Part shown: positions 6,877-14,723 of the stretch, piece by piece | Layout of the letters: the number at the start of each line of letters is the position of its first letter | Numbering within the stretch: the stretch's first letter is position 1 | Assembly (NCBI GenBank): GCA_943357285.1 | Contig: CALRGJ010000013.1 | Span: forward strand, 1 to 32,306 | Length of the DNA: 32,306 bases | Direction: 5' to 3' | Origin: Candidatus Peribacteria bacterium | Lineage (GTDB): Bacteria; Patescibacteriota; Gracilibacteria; UBA1369; LOWO2-01-FULL-3 | Program-made: the position numbers and the translations under genes | The notes under the pieces: model-generated | Database searches by the model: none | What the model was told of the DNA's origin: nothing | The model's input: the letters and a program-made list of their open reading frames with translations, nothing else

Positions 6877-8085
6877 TTATCTTCGTCCTCTCATCTTTTC
6901 GATCAGTCCAGGTAATATTTTCAGCACATGATCAATTTCTTCATCTGTTGTCATTTTCCCTAGTGTCATTCGGACGCTGTTTTGGATGAGTTCTTTTGGA
7001 AGGCCGATGGAGAGGAGAACATTTGAAGGTTTTGAGCCTTTGATATTGCAGGCAGCACCGGTAGAAATGTAGATGCCGAGATTGTCTAATTGCAAAACTA
7101 GTTCTGGCCCTTCGACTCCTTTGAAAGTGAAATTGGTGTTGTTTGGGAGGCGGGGACAGGTGGTGTCCGAGGCTGCATTGCTAGTGCTGGCATATTTTGG
7201 ATCGAAAGGATTTGGGCCATTCAATGAGGAATTTGGAATTTTTTCTAGGATGCCTTTGATGAATTTATTGCGAAGAGCAGTGAGTTTGGCGATTTTTTCC
7301 GCATGTTCTTTAGTGGCTAATTCTAGAGCTTTTCCAAGTCCTACGATTCCAGGAACATTGTGAGTTCCGGCGCGAAGACCTTGCTCGTGAGAGCTACCGA
7401 GAATTTGTGGAGAAAGTGCTGTGCCTTGTTTTACATAAAGTACTCCGGCACCTTTTGGTCCATAAATCTTGCTGGCGTTTATGGTTATTAAATCTACTTG
7501 GAGTTTTTCTACATCTAGAGTTTGTGAGTCGGCGGCCTGGCAAGCGTCGGTATGAAAAATCACACCTTTCTCACGGCAAATTTTTCCGATTTTGGCGATT
7601 GGTTCTACGGTGCCGATTTCATTATTGGCATACATTACAGATACAAAAATTGTGTCTGGGCGAATGCTTTCAGCTACGTCGGCGGGATTTACAAAACCTT
7701 CTTTGTCTACTTTGAGCCAAGTGATTTCGAAACCTTCTTCGGCTAATTTATTGAATGGACTTCTGGCGGAAGAGTGCTCTATCGCGCTGGCGATGAGATG
7801 ACGGCCTTTTTTTTCGTTGGCTTTTGCTGCGCCTAAAATCGCTAAATTATTTGATTCAGTACCACCACTGGTGAAAATTATTTCTGTGGCTTGGCAGTGC
7901 AGTGCTTTTGCTACTATGTCGCGAGCTTTATCTACGGCCATGCGGGCGTTTTGCCCTTTGGTATGCAGTGATTCAGCGTTGCCGTATTCTTCGCAAAAAT
8001 AGGGAAGCATAGCTTCCAAAACTTTTGGATCAACTGGTGTGGTGGCGGCGTGGTCAAGGTAAATTTCTTGGCTATTATTTATCAT
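6877..8085 (-). CDS. Cysteine desulfurase (NifS/IscS family)
   Basis: PLP enzyme that takes sulfur from cysteine, giving alanine and a persulfide for Fe-S clusters and tRNA thiolation. It is 402 residues long. It begins IYLDHAATTPVDPKVLEAMLPYF, a classic family opening. Other motifs are FTSGGTESNN, YANNEIGTVEPI, HTDACQA, and Lys206 in NASKIYGPKG as the PLP lysine. Many homologues have His before that Lys; here it is Ser. The persulfide cysteine is Cys346 in STGAACNIKG, in the flexible loop of group I enzymes. A Ser/Asn/Pro-rich stretch at about 285-316 is somewhat longer than usual. It follows the NUDIX gene by 24 bp and shares its promoter. No IscU/SufU scaffold is nearby, so the specific partner is unknown. 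Confidence 0.93.
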   Translation of the reverse strand: MINNSQEIYLDHAATTPVDPKVLEAMLPYFCEEYGNAESLHTKGQNARMAVDKARDIVAKALHCQATEIIFTSGGTESNNLAILGAAKANEKKGRHLIASAIEHSSARSPFNKLAEEGFEITWLKVDKEGFVNPADVAESIRPDTIFVSVMYANNEIGTVEPIAKIGKICREKGVIFHTDACQAADSQTLDVEKLQVDLITINASKIYGPKGAGVLYVKQGTALSPQILGSSHEQGLRAGTHNVPGIVGLGKALELATKEHAEKIAKLTALRNKFIKGILEKIPNSSLNGPNPFDPKYASTSNAASDTTCPRLPNNTNFTFKGVEGPELVLQLDNLGIYISTGAACNIKGSKPSNVLLSIGLPKELIQNSVRMTLGKMTTDEEIDHVLKILPGLIEKMRGRR

Positions 8086-8109
8086 ATTTTTTTTGGAAGT
8101 GGTATTTTT

Positions 8110-8670
8110 TTATTTTATTTTCGCGACTGAGTCGCGTGCTAAATAATTTTTAGCTAAGAGAATGGCGCTGACGGAGCCTAAGTCTTTTACTTTTTCTTGT
8201 TCTAATAATTTTAAGGCTTCCGGCCAAGGCATTATGGCGACTTCTAGCTCTTCATTTTCATCAAGTTTTTGTTCGGCAATTTTTTTTGCGTTGAAGCCAA
8301 TAAAAAAGTTTATATGGTTACTCATAAAGCCGGCAGAAGAAAATGTTTCTTGAATTTTTATTAATGACTCAGTTTCGTAACCGGTTTCTTCTAAAAGTTC
8401 TCTTTTTGCGGCCTGGGCAATGTCAGTTTCAAATGGTTCAATGAATCCAGCTGGAATTTCATAGTCTGTACTGCGTACGGGATGGCGATATTGCTTTATC
8501 ATCACTAAATCCATCTCTGGTGTGAAAGCGGCTATAATCGCTACATTTGGTCTTTCAACAGTGTAATAGTTCTCTACAATACTTCCATTGGTCATTTCGC
8601 AGCGATCTTTGTGTACCTTTAAATAGGGATTTTCGAGAATTATTTCAGATTTGAGGACTTTCCAAGCCAT
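8110..8670 (-). CDS. NUDIX hydrolase, ADP-ribose pyrophosphatase-like
   Basis: A 186-residue NUDIX protein, likely hydrolysing ADP-ribose or a related nucleoside-diphosphate sugar. The start (MAWKVLKSEIILENPYLKVHKDR) and the IIAAFTPEMDLVMIKQYRHPV region match ADP-ribose pyrophosphatase-type members. The NUDIX box is PAGFIEPFE...KRELLEETGY, with the metal-binding REllEE core intact. There are eight residues instead of seven between the first conserved Glu and RE, a one-residue insertion confirmed in the nucleotide sequence. It is first gene of an operon with the cysteine desulfurase. A strong promoter (8693-8721) lies 16 nt before the ATG and there is no Shine-Dalgarno motif. Substrate cannot be set from sequence. 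Confidence 0.88.
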   Translation of the reverse strand: MAWKVLKSEIILENPYLKVHKDRCEMTNGSIVENYYTVERPNVAIIAAFTPEMDLVMIKQYRHPVRSTDYEIPAGFIEPFETDIAQAAKRELLEETGYETESLIKIQETFSSAGFMSNHINFFIGFNAKKIAEQKLDENEELEVAIMPWPEALKLLEQEKVKDLGSVSAILLAKNYLARDSVAKIK

Positions 8671-8692
8671 ATGATTGGGTTACTGGTATTTC

Positions 8693-8721
8693 ATGATAGG
8701 GGGTTGGGGTTGGGGAGTCAA
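8693..8721 (-). promoter_or_regulatory. Promoter of the NUDIX/cysteine desulfurase operon
   Basis: Minus strand TTGACT (8721-8716), 17-bp C-rich spacer, TATCAT (8698-8693). Start near 8686. It is divergent from the methyltransferase promoter, with the two -35 boxes 34 bp apart. Confidence 0.7.
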
Positions 8722-8755
8722 CGGCGAAGGTGAAAGGAGTTGTTTGCGTCCCATG

Positions 8756-8784
8756 TTGACAAGATCGTACTTTTCTGTTATTCT
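8756..8784 (+). promoter_or_regulatory. Promoter of the methyltransferase operon
   Basis: Consensus TTGACA (8756-8761), 17-bp spacer, TATTCT (8779-8784). Start near 8791, leaving a leader of about 19 nt without a Shine-Dalgarno motif. Confidence 0.75.
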
Positions 8785-8809
8785 AGGCTGCTTTATTTAT
8801 CATTGAATT

Positions 8810-10027
8810 ATGAAAGGTTTAGAGCTTAAAACTTGTGCCGTGAGGGGCGAACCGGTTTATGTGACCGGAAACATGAACGATTTATCCAAGGGTAGAATTG
8901 TTGATAATCGTATTGTTGATGGTGTAAACACCATGATGGGAGTCGTTTGTCGTGACTGTATGCCTGTCTTGGATAGGGCTGATAGAATGACTCTTTCTTC
9001 TTTTGATAGTCATAGTAAGAGGAAAGAAATGCATCGCTTGATGAGTGATCCCGCTTTTGTTTCTGCTGCTATTCAAGAAGGGGCAAGAAATAAAATAGAG
9101 GATCTTCTTGGTGATTTTAGTGATGAGGAAAGCTGGAGAGGTGCGGTAAGAGATTTGAAATTATTTTTGTCTCAACGTTTAAGTGTGGATAGTTTTGTTG
9201 GTGATGATTTAGGATTGCCGCCTGGAAGAGCTTTGGGTTGTATGATGGAGGAGAAAAGAACCATGAAATTTGCGCAAGGTTTGTATGGAGCTTTGGCTTC
9301 TCTAGATGTTCGTCGTGAGGAAATAGAGATGGTGGATGCAGGTACTGGTCCCGTACCTATATTTGGGATTTTGGCAGCCTTGAAATCTCCAAAAACAAAA
9401 GTAACTTGTCTGGAAATCAATCAAGGTTCAGCAAAAATGGCTGCGGAAATTATTGAAAGATTGTGTCTTCAAGATAGGGTGAAGATTGTTTGTACTGACG
9501 CAACTCAATATCAGCATGATAAACCTATAGATTTGCTGATTTCCGAGACTATGTATGTAGGTTTGACAGAAGAGCCTCAGGCACAAATTTTTAACAACCT
9601 TGCCCCGCAAGTTGTTCCTGATGGAGTTGTTATTCCGGAAGAGATAATTGTAAAAGTCGGTTTAGCGAAAGAGTCTAAAATCCATCCATTAATTCTTAGA
9701 CAAATGTTAAAGCCTGATAGGCAGACGGAGTTGATGTTATATGCTCTTGGTCCTGTCGATGTTGCGTCTTTATCTAGAGCTAGTATTCTCGATACTATAG
9801 ATTTTAGTTTGCCTGTCGATTCTTTGGTGGAGGGTCAATATAGGATGGTTTTCTCTTCTAATGTTGGCGTATTTGGTGGAATTCGTGTGGATGAATCTGA
9901 TTCCGTAATAGCTGCTCCACATCTTCATGATGCAGTTTTAGGTATCAATAATCAGATGAGAAAAATTGTAGTTTCTTATGTGCCAGGAACTAAAATGGAA
10001 GATATTAAAATCGTTGAAGAAAAATAA
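8810..10027 (+). CDS. SAM-dependent methyltransferase resembling protein arginine methyltransferases (PRMT)
   Basis: 405 residues. Motif I is MVDAGTGPVPIFG (174-186), the ribose-binding acid is Glu202 in CLEIN, and Asp230 in CTDATQ follows, giving a class I Rossmann methyltransferase. The next strand and loop, DLLISETMYVGLTEE, is PRMT-like: Glu246 and Glu255 are nine residues apart, as are the two substrate-arginine-binding glutamates of the PRMT double-E loop, and VVPDGVVIPEEI matches the following PRMT segment (LkPdGxxiP). The usual C-terminal THW loop is not evident. The N-terminal 150 residues are unfamiliar, with CRDC at about 47-50. It is first gene of a two-methyltransferase operon, 15 bp before the second. 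A protein target is an inference; a small-molecule substrate remains possible. Confidence 0.7.
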   Translation: MKGLELKTCAVRGEPVYVTGNMNDLSKGRIVDNRIVDGVNTMMGVVCRDCMPVLDRADRMTLSSFDSHSKRKEMHRLMSDPAFVSAAIQEGARNKIEDLLGDFSDEESWRGAVRDLKLFLSQRLSVDSFVGDDLGLPPGRALGCMMEEKRTMKFAQGLYGALASLDVRREEIEMVDAGTGPVPIFGILAALKSPKTKVTCLEINQGSAKMAAEIIERLCLQDRVKIVCTDATQYQHDKPIDLLISETMYVGLTEEPQAQIFNNLAPQVVPDGVVIPEEIIVKVGLAKESKIHPLILRQMLKPDRQTELMLYALGPVDVASLSRASILDTIDFSLPVDSLVEGQYRMVFSSNVGVFGGIRVDESDSVIAAPHLHDAVLGINNQMRKIVVSYVPGTKMEDIKIVEEK

Positions 10028-10042
10028 TTTAAAAAATTATAA

Positions 10043-11158
10043 ATGGGATTAGATAGATCTTCATACATAGACGAAATTCCTTCTTTTGAAAGGTTAGAGC
10101 CTGATGCTTTGGAAATAAGAAAAGAAATGAATATGAGGGTTGCGGCTTTGATGGATGCTCGTAAGGGTGACAGAGTTGACGTGGGTGAATATACTGCAAA
10201 AATGCTTTTAAGGCAGAGAGTTGTTAATGAAAAAATTATTGATTGGGCGGATATTGTTCATCCCGGGACTAGGGTGCTTGATGGCTGTGCCGGTCCTGAG
10301 GGTAGTCTTTTAGCAGCAGCGCGAAGAGGTGGTGATTGGACTGGTAATGAAATTGCTCGTGATACCGCGGAGCATTTGAAATCTACCGGTGCAAAGGTAT
10401 TGTTGTCTTCTGCAGATAAATTTGATTGTGATGATAATTCTTTTGATGCCCTAGTTTATATTTTTGCTATTAACAACATCTGTGCGACAAAAAATACTTT
10501 TACTGAAGCTTCTCGTGTTTTGGATTCTGAGGGTGGTGAGATTGTTGTTAGTGATCCTGGTTTAACTTTTTGGGTTTCTGATTTGGTTTTGTATGCTTTG
10601 TGTCAGGATCCTCGAGTGCCTAGTGAAGTTCTTGATGTTTTAGGCTCTTCAGATCGTTTTACTTCCGGAATAGCCAGTTATTATGAGCGTTTCCCTAACG
10701 TGAAGCCTAGAGAATATGCTGAAAAAACTTTGGAAGGATTATTGGGTACTGATGTTGAACATGCTATAGCTGGGTTGCCTGCAATTGTTGATTTCGTAAA
10801 AAAATCTAATAATGGACGTTTGGATTTTAGAAAATTCAGAAGAGTTTTTTCTGAAGTGTTAAACGGGCAGTATTGGGTGTATGTAGCTGAATGTGCTAAG
10901 GAAGCCGGTTTCAAGCTGGATAAGCTTGGTGTGTTGTCAGCAAGCAGATTGAAAGATTCAATGGATTGGAGCGTTACTGATGTTCAAAATCTCAATTGGA
11001 TTGATTTGAGCAACTCCAGAGAAATAGCTTCTGCTATTTATAATGTGAGAAATAACAAACATCCTCTCTCTAAGGAAGTGGTAAAGCCTGGTAGTAATGT
11101 TGCTCAAAATGTTATTGCCCCAGTAATGAAGTTTTCCAGAATGAAAAAAGCTGAGTGA
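10043..11158 (+). CDS. SAM-dependent class I methyltransferase, second gene of the pair
   Basis: 371 residues. Residues about 75-165 form a Methyltransf_11-like Rossmann core: GTRVLDGCAGPEGSLLAA is motif I, GNEI corresponds to the ribose-binding acid, DDNSFDALVYIFAINNI is the motif before the active site, and EASRVLDSEGGEIVVSDPG the helix-strand after it. About 70 N-terminal and 200 C-terminal residues are not recognised and probably form a substrate-recognition domain. Codon use resembles the neighbouring plus-strand genes. The TGA stop at 11156-11158 sits only 2 bp from the tRNA-Glu gene on the other strand, leaving no room for a separate terminator. Cotranscription with the PRMT-like gene suggests a shared pathway or target, not identified. 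Confidence 0.72.
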   Translation: MGLDRSSYIDEIPSFERLEPDALEIRKEMNMRVAALMDARKGDRVDVGEYTAKMLLRQRVVNEKIIDWADIVHPGTRVLDGCAGPEGSLLAAARRGGDWTGNEIARDTAEHLKSTGAKVLLSSADKFDCDDNSFDALVYIFAINNICATKNTFTEASRVLDSEGGEIVVSDPGLTFWVSDLVLYALCQDPRVPSEVLDVLGSSDRFTSGIASYYERFPNVKPREYAEKTLEGLLGTDVEHAIAGLPAIVDFVKKSNNGRLDFRKFRRVFSEVLNGQYWVYVAECAKEAGFKLDKLGVLSASRLKDSMDWSVTDVQNLNWIDLSNSREIASAIYNVRNNKHPLSKEVVKPGSNVAQNVIAPVMKFSRMKKAE

Positions 11159-11160
11159 GA

Positions 11161-11235
11161 TGGTAGTGCCAGGGGGAATCGAACCCCCGTTTACGGGATG
11201 AAAACCCGCTGTCCTAACCATTAGACGATGGCACC
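11161..11235 (-). tRNA. tRNA-Glu (anticodon TTC)
   Basis: A complete 75-nt cloverleaf including an encoded CCA. Acceptor stem GGTGCCA/TGGCACT has a G1-U72 wobble. D arm is GTC...GAC. Anticodon stem GCGGG/CCCGT (last pair G-U) encloses loop TTTTCAT with anticodon TTC. T arm GGGGG/CCCCC carries TTCGATT. It reads GAA and GAG codons. The matching synthetase gltX is 10 kb away in this window. Confidence 0.97.
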
Positions 11236-11259
11236 ATGTTGTAGAAATTTACGAAGCTT

Positions 11260-11287
11260 AGTATAAGGATTGCGAAGCTAATGTCAA
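11260..11287 (-). promoter_or_regulatory. tRNA-Glu promoter
   Basis: Minus strand consensus TTGACA (11287-11282), 16-bp spacer, TATACT (11265-11260). Start near 11253, 18 nt upstream of the mature tRNA. Confidence 0.8.
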
Positions 11288-11311
11288 TCGACTATGTGGA
11301 ATGCTGCAGTT

Positions 11312-11662
11312 CTATTTCCTTATTTTATTGTCTTCTGGAGTGATATAACTCTTCACTTCTGTCTTTTGCATCCCTGAAACTTTATCGTTTTCTTCGAGAT
11401 TGGTGAATGAAGTTGAATCATTTACTTTTGTGGCTAATTCCAATTCCTGGCTTTTTAATTGTTGATTCTCGATTTTTAATTGTTGCAGCGTGTAGCCTTT
11501 TTGTGAGCCACTATTTGTAGTTAGAAGAAAAGTCACGCTGAGGGCTATGATCATTATTGTTAATGTAATAATGAGTAAGCGAATGGTGCGGCGCGCTTCG
11601 TTTTTCAGGGTCTCTTTGTTGCGAATTTTTCCGTATTTTAATTCGTAATCAATGATACTCAT
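11312..11662 (-). CDS. Small single-pass membrane protein, FtsL/DivIC-like
   Basis: 116 residues. A short basic cytoplasmic N-terminus is followed by one membrane helix at about 27-49 (RLLIITLTIMIIALSVTFLL) and a probable coiled coil with Leu/Ile spacing (YTLQQLKIENQQLKSQELELATKV). The C-terminal tail is polar. This short-helix-coiled-coil plan is that of the divisome proteins FtsL and DivIC, but also of unrelated proteins, and sequence identity is too low to be certain. Its ATG overlaps the stop of the SLH-RlpA gene (ATGA), so it is translationally coupled to a cell-wall protein, which fits a septal role. It ends the rpmH operon; no clear terminator follows before the tRNA promoter. Confidence 0.5.
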   Translation of the reverse strand: MSIIDYELKYGKIRNKETLKNEARRTIRLLIITLTIMIIALSVTFLLTTNSGSQKGYTLQQLKIENQQLKSQELELATKVNDSTSFTNLEENDKVSGMQKTEVKSYITPEDNKIRK

Positions 11663-12639
11663 GGTGTAGGGGTAGAAGTTTCTGGAGTTTGTGGATCTGT
11701 TGGAGTTTTTTCTTCTGGTTTGTATTCGTGGTATTCAACATTCACTACTCCGGCGCTTGGTGAAGCAATCAGAGAAAAGGCTTTTTTTGATAAATCTAAT
11801 ATGCGCCCCGGGACAAAAGGTCCGCGATCAGTTACTTTTACTTTTACTGATTTGCCATTAGCGATATTTGTAACTTCAACAATTGTTCCAAATGGTAAAG
11901 TTTTATGTGCTGTAACCATTAAGTCTTGATCGTTCATGTCGTTTTCTTTACCTGGAATTCCAAAATAGTAAGTAGCATTGCCGAAATCAGATCCTTCACG
12001 GCTGAGCATGGTACGATAGATTATTTCAGCTAAATACCCGCGAGTCATTATCTGGTTTGGATTGATACTGTTGTCTTCATAAACTTCCACTAAATTATGT
12101 GCGCCAGCATAGGAAGTATAATGTGAATACCAAGAATCAGGAGCAGTATCTATAAAAGTGAAATTTTGCCCGTCTTCGTAATTGATGAAGTCTGGATTTA
12201 CGCTTTTTACGGCTTCAAAATACATTTTTAATGTTTCTGCGAGATTGATTGGGGATTCCGGTTTGAAGCTTCCGTCTTCATAGCCGTTTATGATTTGTTT
12301 TTCTTTTGCCGCTGAAAGATATTCTGTGTACCACTCGCTTAGAGGAGTATCTGTAAATGGCGCTTCTTTTGGTTCCGGAAGAGAGTCTGTGAATACTCCG
12401 CTTGCCAGAGTAAGCATTTTTAGAGCTTCAGCGCGATTGATCTGCTGATTTGGCTTAAAGCTTCCGTCTTCGTATCCGTTTATAATGTTTTTTTCTTTGA
12501 GGTAAGCGATTGGAACGAAATAAGCGTTTCCTTCTCTTACATCAGTAAAATTATCTGCTGAAACTATCGGCAAGTTTATGGCGAGGAATATGGGAATGAG
12601 TAAGGCTGCGGCTATAACTTTTGAGTTGCTCTTACTCAT
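11659..12639 (-). CDS. Secreted protein with three SLH domains and an RlpA-like double-psi beta-barrel
   Basis: 326 residues. A signal peptide ends near VSA-DN (about 28). Three S-layer-homology repeats follow at about 30-80, 94-143 and 161-210; two contain IINGYEDGSFKP, a typical SLH motif, and the third is more diverged. SLH domains bind secondary wall polymers. Residues about 221-304 form an RlpA-like barrel (TAHKTLPFGT, VTDRGPF, GRILDLSKKAF) keeping His245 and Asp271, which correspond to the residues needed for lytic transglycosylase activity in Pseudomonas RlpA. The SPOR domain of proteobacterial RlpA is absent; SLH repeats appear to take over wall targeting. A short Pro/Thr tail ends the protein. 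It is 5 bp from khpB and overlaps the FtsL-like gene, pointing to wall cleavage coupled to division. Confidence 0.88.
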   Translation of the reverse strand: MSKSNSKVIAAALLIPIFLAINLPIVSADNFTDVREGNAYFVPIAYLKEKNIINGYEDGSFKPNQQINRAEALKMLTLASGVFTDSLPEPKEAPFTDTPLSEWYTEYLSAAKEKQIINGYEDGSFKPESPINLAETLKMYFEAVKSVNPDFINYEDGQNFTFIDTAPDSWYSHYTSYAGAHNLVEVYEDNSINPNQIMTRGYLAEIIYRTMLSREGSDFGNATYYFGIPGKENDMNDQDLMVTAHKTLPFGTIVEVTNIANGKSVKVKVTDRGPFVPGRILDLSKKAFSLIASPSAGVVNVEYHEYKPEEKTPTDPQTPETSTPTP

Positions 12640-12644
12640 GATTT

Positions 12645-13109
12645 TTAGGATTTAAGTTTTATCACTATATGTCTACGATCGCCTTCGCCTTCGCTGGTTG
12701 TCTCGATGTCGTCGAAACCGGCACCCATACAATATAGGTGAATTTTGCGGCGGAAGTATGGAGACATTGGTGGCAAAATTTGCTTGCGACCTGTTTTGCG
12801 AACGGCATCAACTTTTCTTTGAGATAAAGCGATAACATTCTCTTCCTGACGTTTGCGGTAATCGTCGATATCTACAAGAATATTGAATTTTTCAGTTTCA
12901 CATTTTTTCCAAACTAATACCTTCAAAAGGTGCTGAAGAGCCTGGATATTTTCACCATGGTAGCCAATAAGGAGGCTTGGTTCATCGCTCTTGATGTTTA
13001 CAACGTAGCTGTCTTTTTCGTCTTCACTGATAAGAATTTTTGTATAGCTTGTCCCTAATTTTTTGAGAATCTCTTCGAGAGTCTCTTTTAATACGTCTTC
13101 TATGTCCAT
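12645..13109 (-). CDS. khpB: KH-R3H RNA-binding protein KhpB (Jag/EloR)
   Basis: 154 residues with a type II KH domain at about 25-85 (GYHG loop at 49-52, in LLIGYHGENIQALQHLLKVL) and an R3H domain at about 90-154 with Arg120-x3-His124 and ending GDRRHIVIKLK. The N-terminal Jag domain of longer homologues is absent, leaving only a short acidic helix. In Firmicutes KhpB with KhpA binds RNA and influences cell elongation and division. The gene sits in its classical place after yidC (35-bp gap), and 5 bp before the SLH-RlpA gene. The ATG at 13109 has only A/T-rich sequence before it, without a Shine-Dalgarno motif. Confidence 0.92.
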   Translation of the reverse strand: MDIEDVLKETLEEILKKLGTSYTKILISEDEKDSYVVNIKSDEPSLLIGYHGENIQALQHLLKVLVWKKCETEKFNILVDIDDYRKRQEENVIALSQRKVDAVRKTGRKQILPPMSPYFRRKIHLYCMGAGFDDIETTSEGEGDRRHIVIKLKS

Positions 13110-13144
13110 ATATTTTTAATTAAGAATATTGTGTGTTTAAGCGT

Positions 13145-14392
13145 CTAGCTATTTATTACTCTCACTGTAGGTTCTTCAGGATCTTTTTTCTTACCACCTT
13201 TGTTTACGAAGAGCTGTTGTATTATGCCATAAGTGGTCGATGTTCCCCAGTAAATTCCGACACCGGCAGGTAGGGAAGCGGTGAATACGGCAATCATTAC
13301 AGGCATTACGTAAGTCATCATGCTGTTGGCAATGGCCATTTCGTTTTTCACAGGAGCTTGTCCTTCTTGTTGTTTCTTTGCGTTTTTCATGAAAGATAAT
13401 TTCATTTGAACGAATTGAAGTCCTCCAATGATTATAGGTAGAACGTAAAGATTTGCAGAAGTTAGGTCGAGAAGACCAAAGAAGCTTGTGTTGATATCTG
13501 AAATAGTAAAATTAGCGTATTGAGTGTACATCAAGTAAGCATTGTCCGGATTTAATCCATCTTTAATCACGTAGAAAAGTGCGATCAAGAAAGGGAATTG
13601 CATTAAGATTGGCATACAGCTTCCAAACGGACTAATCTTTGCTTCTTTCCATACGGCCATAGTTTCCATGGCGATTCTTTGTTGGTCACCTTTGTGTTGT
13701 TCTTTAATCTTGTTGAGACGAGGCTGAAGGTCTTGCATGCGGCGCTGAGACTTCATAGACTTCTGTGAAGGAGCGAGTAAGATTGTGCGAATAAGAATAG
13801 TAAGAAGAATAATTGCAATTCCAAGATCATTGTTTGGAGCAATGGAAGCTAAGAAAATTAATCCGTTATAAATAGGACGATAAAATAGTCCTGAGAATAG
13901 TTGGCGGAAAATACCTTCTTTTACAACTAGGAACTCGTTAGTAGTGAAAGTGGTAACTTTACCATCGGCAGCTGTAGTATTGAACGAGATCTTGAAACGT
14001 CCCATTTCTCCAAAAAGAGCATTGTTCCAATTTGTATAATTTACTTTTAATTCTTTTCCAGCTTCAATTTTAAGATCGGCGGCCTTTTTGCAGTCTAATA
14101 CCGGAGTAACAGCTTTTTGAACCCAATTATTGTTTTCGAATCTGTATACGTTAAATGGTTCACCGGGACATTCTTTGGGAATAGTAAGTGTTTCCTTGCT
14201 ATCGTTGAAAATGTTTACAGTGATGTTTTCGCGGCGGCTAAATTCGCTTGAAGTAGTGGTAAAAGTAATGCTTCCAGGATTTGTGTTTAGTTGAGTGGCT
14301 TTGTTCTGGCAGCTTTGAGCAATATAGTTAACAATTAAAAAGACGATTAAAAAGGTCAAAACGTTTTTTAGAATCTTGTTAAATTTATCCAT
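13145..14392 (-). CDS. yidC: Membrane protein insertase YidC/Oxa1 with an extracytoplasmic beta-rich insert
   Basis: Inserts and folds membrane proteins, alone or with SecYEG. 415 residues. One membrane helix (about 9-26), then an outside domain of about 130 residues, then the conserved five-helix core from about 165. Arg202 in LLTILIRTILLAPSQKSM is the hydrophilic-groove arginine; the basic C1 loop (SQRRMQDLQPRLNKIKEQH) and FPFLIALFYVI follow, and the tail is basic. The outer domain is neither the large P1 domain of Gram-negative YidC nor the tiny one of Gram-positives. It looks like an Ig-like sandwich (ITVNIFNDSKETLTI, FNVYRFENNNW, GRFKISF), reminiscent of BsuPI-type domains, with Cys75 and Cys101 possibly bonded. 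It overlaps rnpA by 8 bp. Confidence 0.93.
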   Translation of the reverse strand: MDKFNKILKNVLTFLIVFLIVNYIAQSCQNKATQLNTNPGSITFTTTSSEFSRRENITVNIFNDSKETLTIPKECPGEPFNVYRFENNNWVQKAVTPVLDCKKAADLKIEAGKELKVNYTNWNNALFGEMGRFKISFNTTAADGKVTTFTTNEFLVVKEGIFRQLFSGLFYRPIYNGLIFLASIAPNNDLGIAIILLTILIRTILLAPSQKSMKSQRRMQDLQPRLNKIKEQHKGDQQRIAMETMAVWKEAKISPFGSCMPILMQFPFLIALFYVIKDGLNPDNAYLMYTQYANFTISDINTSFFGLLDLTSANLYVLPIIIGGLQFVQMKLSFMKNAKKQQEGQAPVKNEMAIANSMMTYVMPVMIAVFTASLPAGVGIYWGTSTTYGIIQQLFVNKGGKKKDPEEPTVRVINS

Positions 14393-14723
14393 GATTTCTG
14401 TTGATGATGTTGTTTTTGAGGTCGTCTTCTATAGATTTATAAGAAGTTTTCAAAGCATTCTTCTTAACGATAAGAATCATATCAAGTCCAGAGGTGGTAA
14501 CTTCCGGCAGGTTTAGACGAATTCCTTCGTAACCTTGTCTGCGTAAGTGATTCCTCTTTACCGCTTTAGGATCAACTTTTTTACTAATTATTATTCTGAA
14601 ACGACAGAATCCCTCCCTGTTCGGTTTATACCTTACGATGAAGAACTTAGAGGTATAAGATTCGCCTTTCTTCAGAATATAATCAATATATTGCCTTGGA
14701 ACGCGGTATTTTTGGGCGAGCAT
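14385..14723 (-). CDS. rnpA: Ribonuclease P protein component
   Basis: Protein subunit that helps the RNase P RNA cut tRNA 5' leaders. 112 residues, normal size. The RNR signature is at about 56-70 (KAVKRNHLRRQGYEGIR), in basic context, preceded by RFRIIISKKVD and followed by LDMILIVKKNA, all in family order. The signature is slightly off the usual RNRxKR form (RNHLRR). The start MLAQKYRVP is directly adjacent to the rpmH stop, with no spacer, and the 3' end overlaps yidC by 8 bp, so translation of rpmH, rnpA and yidC is probably coupled. The 5' leader-bearing tRNA-Glu in this window is a typical substrate. Confidence 0.92.
   Translation of the reverse strand: MLAQKYRVPRQYIDYILKKGESYTSKFFIVRYKPNREGFCRFRIIISKKVDPKAVKRNHLRRQGYEGIRLNLPEVTTSGLDMILIVKKNALKTSYKSIEDDLKNNIINRNHG

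Noticed and set aside
8798-8803. Second -10 (TATCAT) that would make the PRMT-like gene leaderless
   Set aside because: It lacks a recognisable -35, while TTGACA-17-TATTCT just upstream is far stronger; left as a possibility only.
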